Positions 23,416 through 24,149 of a stretch of 24,149 nt of DNA are shown here, one piece after another (the first letter of the stretch is position 1; each line of letters starts with the position of its first letter). Made by a program: the position numbers and the translations under genes. The notes under the pieces were generated by a model. It saw only the letters and a program-made list of their open reading frames with translations. It did not search any database and was not told the DNA's origin. Origin of the DNA: Treponema sp. (GTDB lineage Bacteria > Spirochaetota > Spirochaetia > Treponematales > Treponemataceae); contig JAEDCY010000039.1 of the NCBI GenBank assembly GCA_016293915.1, forward strand, positions 1 through 24,149, written 5' to 3'.

Positions 23416-24027
23416 ATGTTTCAGACATTAAAATCTGGTGGACCATTGATGATTCCAATTATCATCTGTGGTGTGATTGCTACTTTTATTATTATTGAAC
23501 GATGTATTTATTTTTATAACATCAATAAACGTGACCAGAAGCTTATGAGCGATCTGGATGGTTCAATGGCTGCAGGAAATTTTGAAGCCTGTGCCGTTGC
23601 CTGTGCTCAGGCAGACACTCCGCTTTCTCAGGTAGTAAAGAAGGCTATGGATTGCCGGCGTTATGAAGAACATGATTTACGAGAAGCGGTAGAAGCTGAA
23701 ATGGATTTTGTTGTTCCACGACTTGAGCATCTTTTGACTCCGCTTGGAACAATTGCAAATATTGCGACTCTTCTTGGATTGCTGGGAACTGTAACCGGAA
23801 ATATTAAGGCTTTCGGAGTTCTTGGAGCCGGCGGTTCTATGGGAGATCCTTCGCTTCTGGCTGGTGCAATTGCAGAAGCTCTTGTTACTACAGTTGCAGG
23901 TTTATGTGTTTCTATTCCATCTGTAATTTTTCATAACTATTTTGTTTCCCGTGTTAATAGAAGACTTGTAGAAATGGAAGCCAGAGTTACTTCTGTGCTT
24001 TTGCGTTTGACGGGTTGTGTCCGATAA
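23416..24027 (+). CDS. exbB: ExbB/TolQ-type proton channel protein
   Basis: A 203-residue inner-membrane protein of the MotA/TolQ/ExbB family, which with an ExbD/TolR partner uses proton flow to energise outer-membrane processes. It has a first membrane helix at residues about 12-32 (MIPIIICGVIATFIIIERCIY), a cytoplasmic loop of about 70 residues, then two helices in the family's conserved region: IATLLGLLGTVTGNIKAF and IAEALVTTVAGLCVSIPSVIF. The LLGLLGTVTG motif and the ALVTTVAGL motif are diagnostic. AGGAGG is four bases before the ATG. The gene follows the barrel gene by 44 bases. The expected exbD does not follow within the window; repeats begin three bases after the stop. Confidence 0.93.
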   Translation: MFQTLKSGGPLMIPIIICGVIATFIIIERCIYFYNINKRDQKLMSDLDGSMAAGNFEACAVACAQADTPLSQVVKKAMDCRRYEEHDLREAVEAEMDFVVPRLEHLLTPLGTIANIATLLGLLGTVTGNIKAFGVLGAGGSMGDPSLLAGAIAEALVTTVAGLCVSIPSVIFHNYFVSRVNRRLVEMEARVTSVLLRLTGCVR

Positions 24028-24030
24028 ATT

Positions 24031-24149
24031 GTGGTTTCGATACGATGCTTCGCATCACTCAACCACCGTTGATTGAGTAGGCTGAGTATCGCCTAACCAC
24101 CGTTGATTGAGTAGGCTGAGTATCGCCTAACCACCGTTGATTGAGTAGG
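24031..24149. repeat. REP-like palindrome followed by 34-bp tandem repeats
   Basis: A palindrome (24031-24068) with GTGGTT and AACCAC at its ends and the central hairpin GATGC-TTC-GCATC is followed by TTGATTGAGTAGG. A 34-bp unit then repeats twice without change (24082-24115, 24116-24149), each holding AGGC/GCCT arms and ending in the same AACCACCGTTGATTGAGTAGG-type tail; that 21-base tail also occurs once at 24061-24081. The array runs into the window edge. Units touch with no spacers, so it is not a CRISPR array. Confidence 0.85.

Noticed and set aside
24082..24149. CRISPR array
   Set aside because: The 34-bp units are directly adjacent with no spacers and no cas genes are present; it is a tandem repeat.

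Overview
The window looks like a spirochaete chromosome, most likely a host-associated Treponema. This is inferred from protein families, not from a marker gene. The supporting families are a DUF4954 beta-helix protein, a 1508-residue activase/DUF2229 fusion, a secreted TPR protein beside a predicted beta-barrel and ExbB, a weakly conserved M16-like exoprotein, moderate A+T content and several TTG/GTG starts. I could not run a database search, so genus and family names rest on recognition by eye.

Region 1 (1 to about 8.2 kb, all on the minus strand) is the packaging and head end of an integrated HK97-type phage or phage satellite. Read in the direction of transcription, the order is tyrosine integrase, terminator, small excisionase-type HTH gene, small terminase, large terminase, portal, a LuxR/NarL-like regulator, prohead protease, major capsid protein and a head-tail connector cut by the window edge. 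The portal gene carries two +1 frame breaks. Repairing both gives a 395-residue protein of normal portal length. No repressor, replication or tail genes are visible here, and the rest of the element lies left of the window.

Region 2 (about 8.0 to 8.6 kb) is the integration zone. It holds three 12-bp iterons upstream of the integrase and a complete tRNA-Asn(GTT) with a good promoter and its own terminator. A second 20-bp copy of the tRNA 3' end lies 241 bp away and also sits against a terminator. Between the two copies is a 163-bp element with terminal inverted repeats and nested hairpins.

Region 3 (8.6 to 24.1 kb) is chromosomal. A secreted M16-like protein that has lost its zinc motif is divergent from two co-directional genes, DUF4954 and the activase fusion. 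A co-directional envelope cluster follows: a secreted unknown protein, a TPR protein, a predicted outer-membrane barrel and ExbB. The activase fusion has a REP-like repeat embedded in its coding sequence. The ExbB gene is followed at once by the full REP-like palindrome and a 34-bp tandem repeat where exbD would normally be expected.

Long nested palindromes recur across the window (448-578, 8239-8401, 11470-11526, 24031-24068), one of them inside the phage capsid operon. The least expected points are the regulator inside the capsid operon, the doubly broken portal, the duplicated tRNA end with its palindromic element, and the REP arms shared between a coding sequence and an intergenic repeat.
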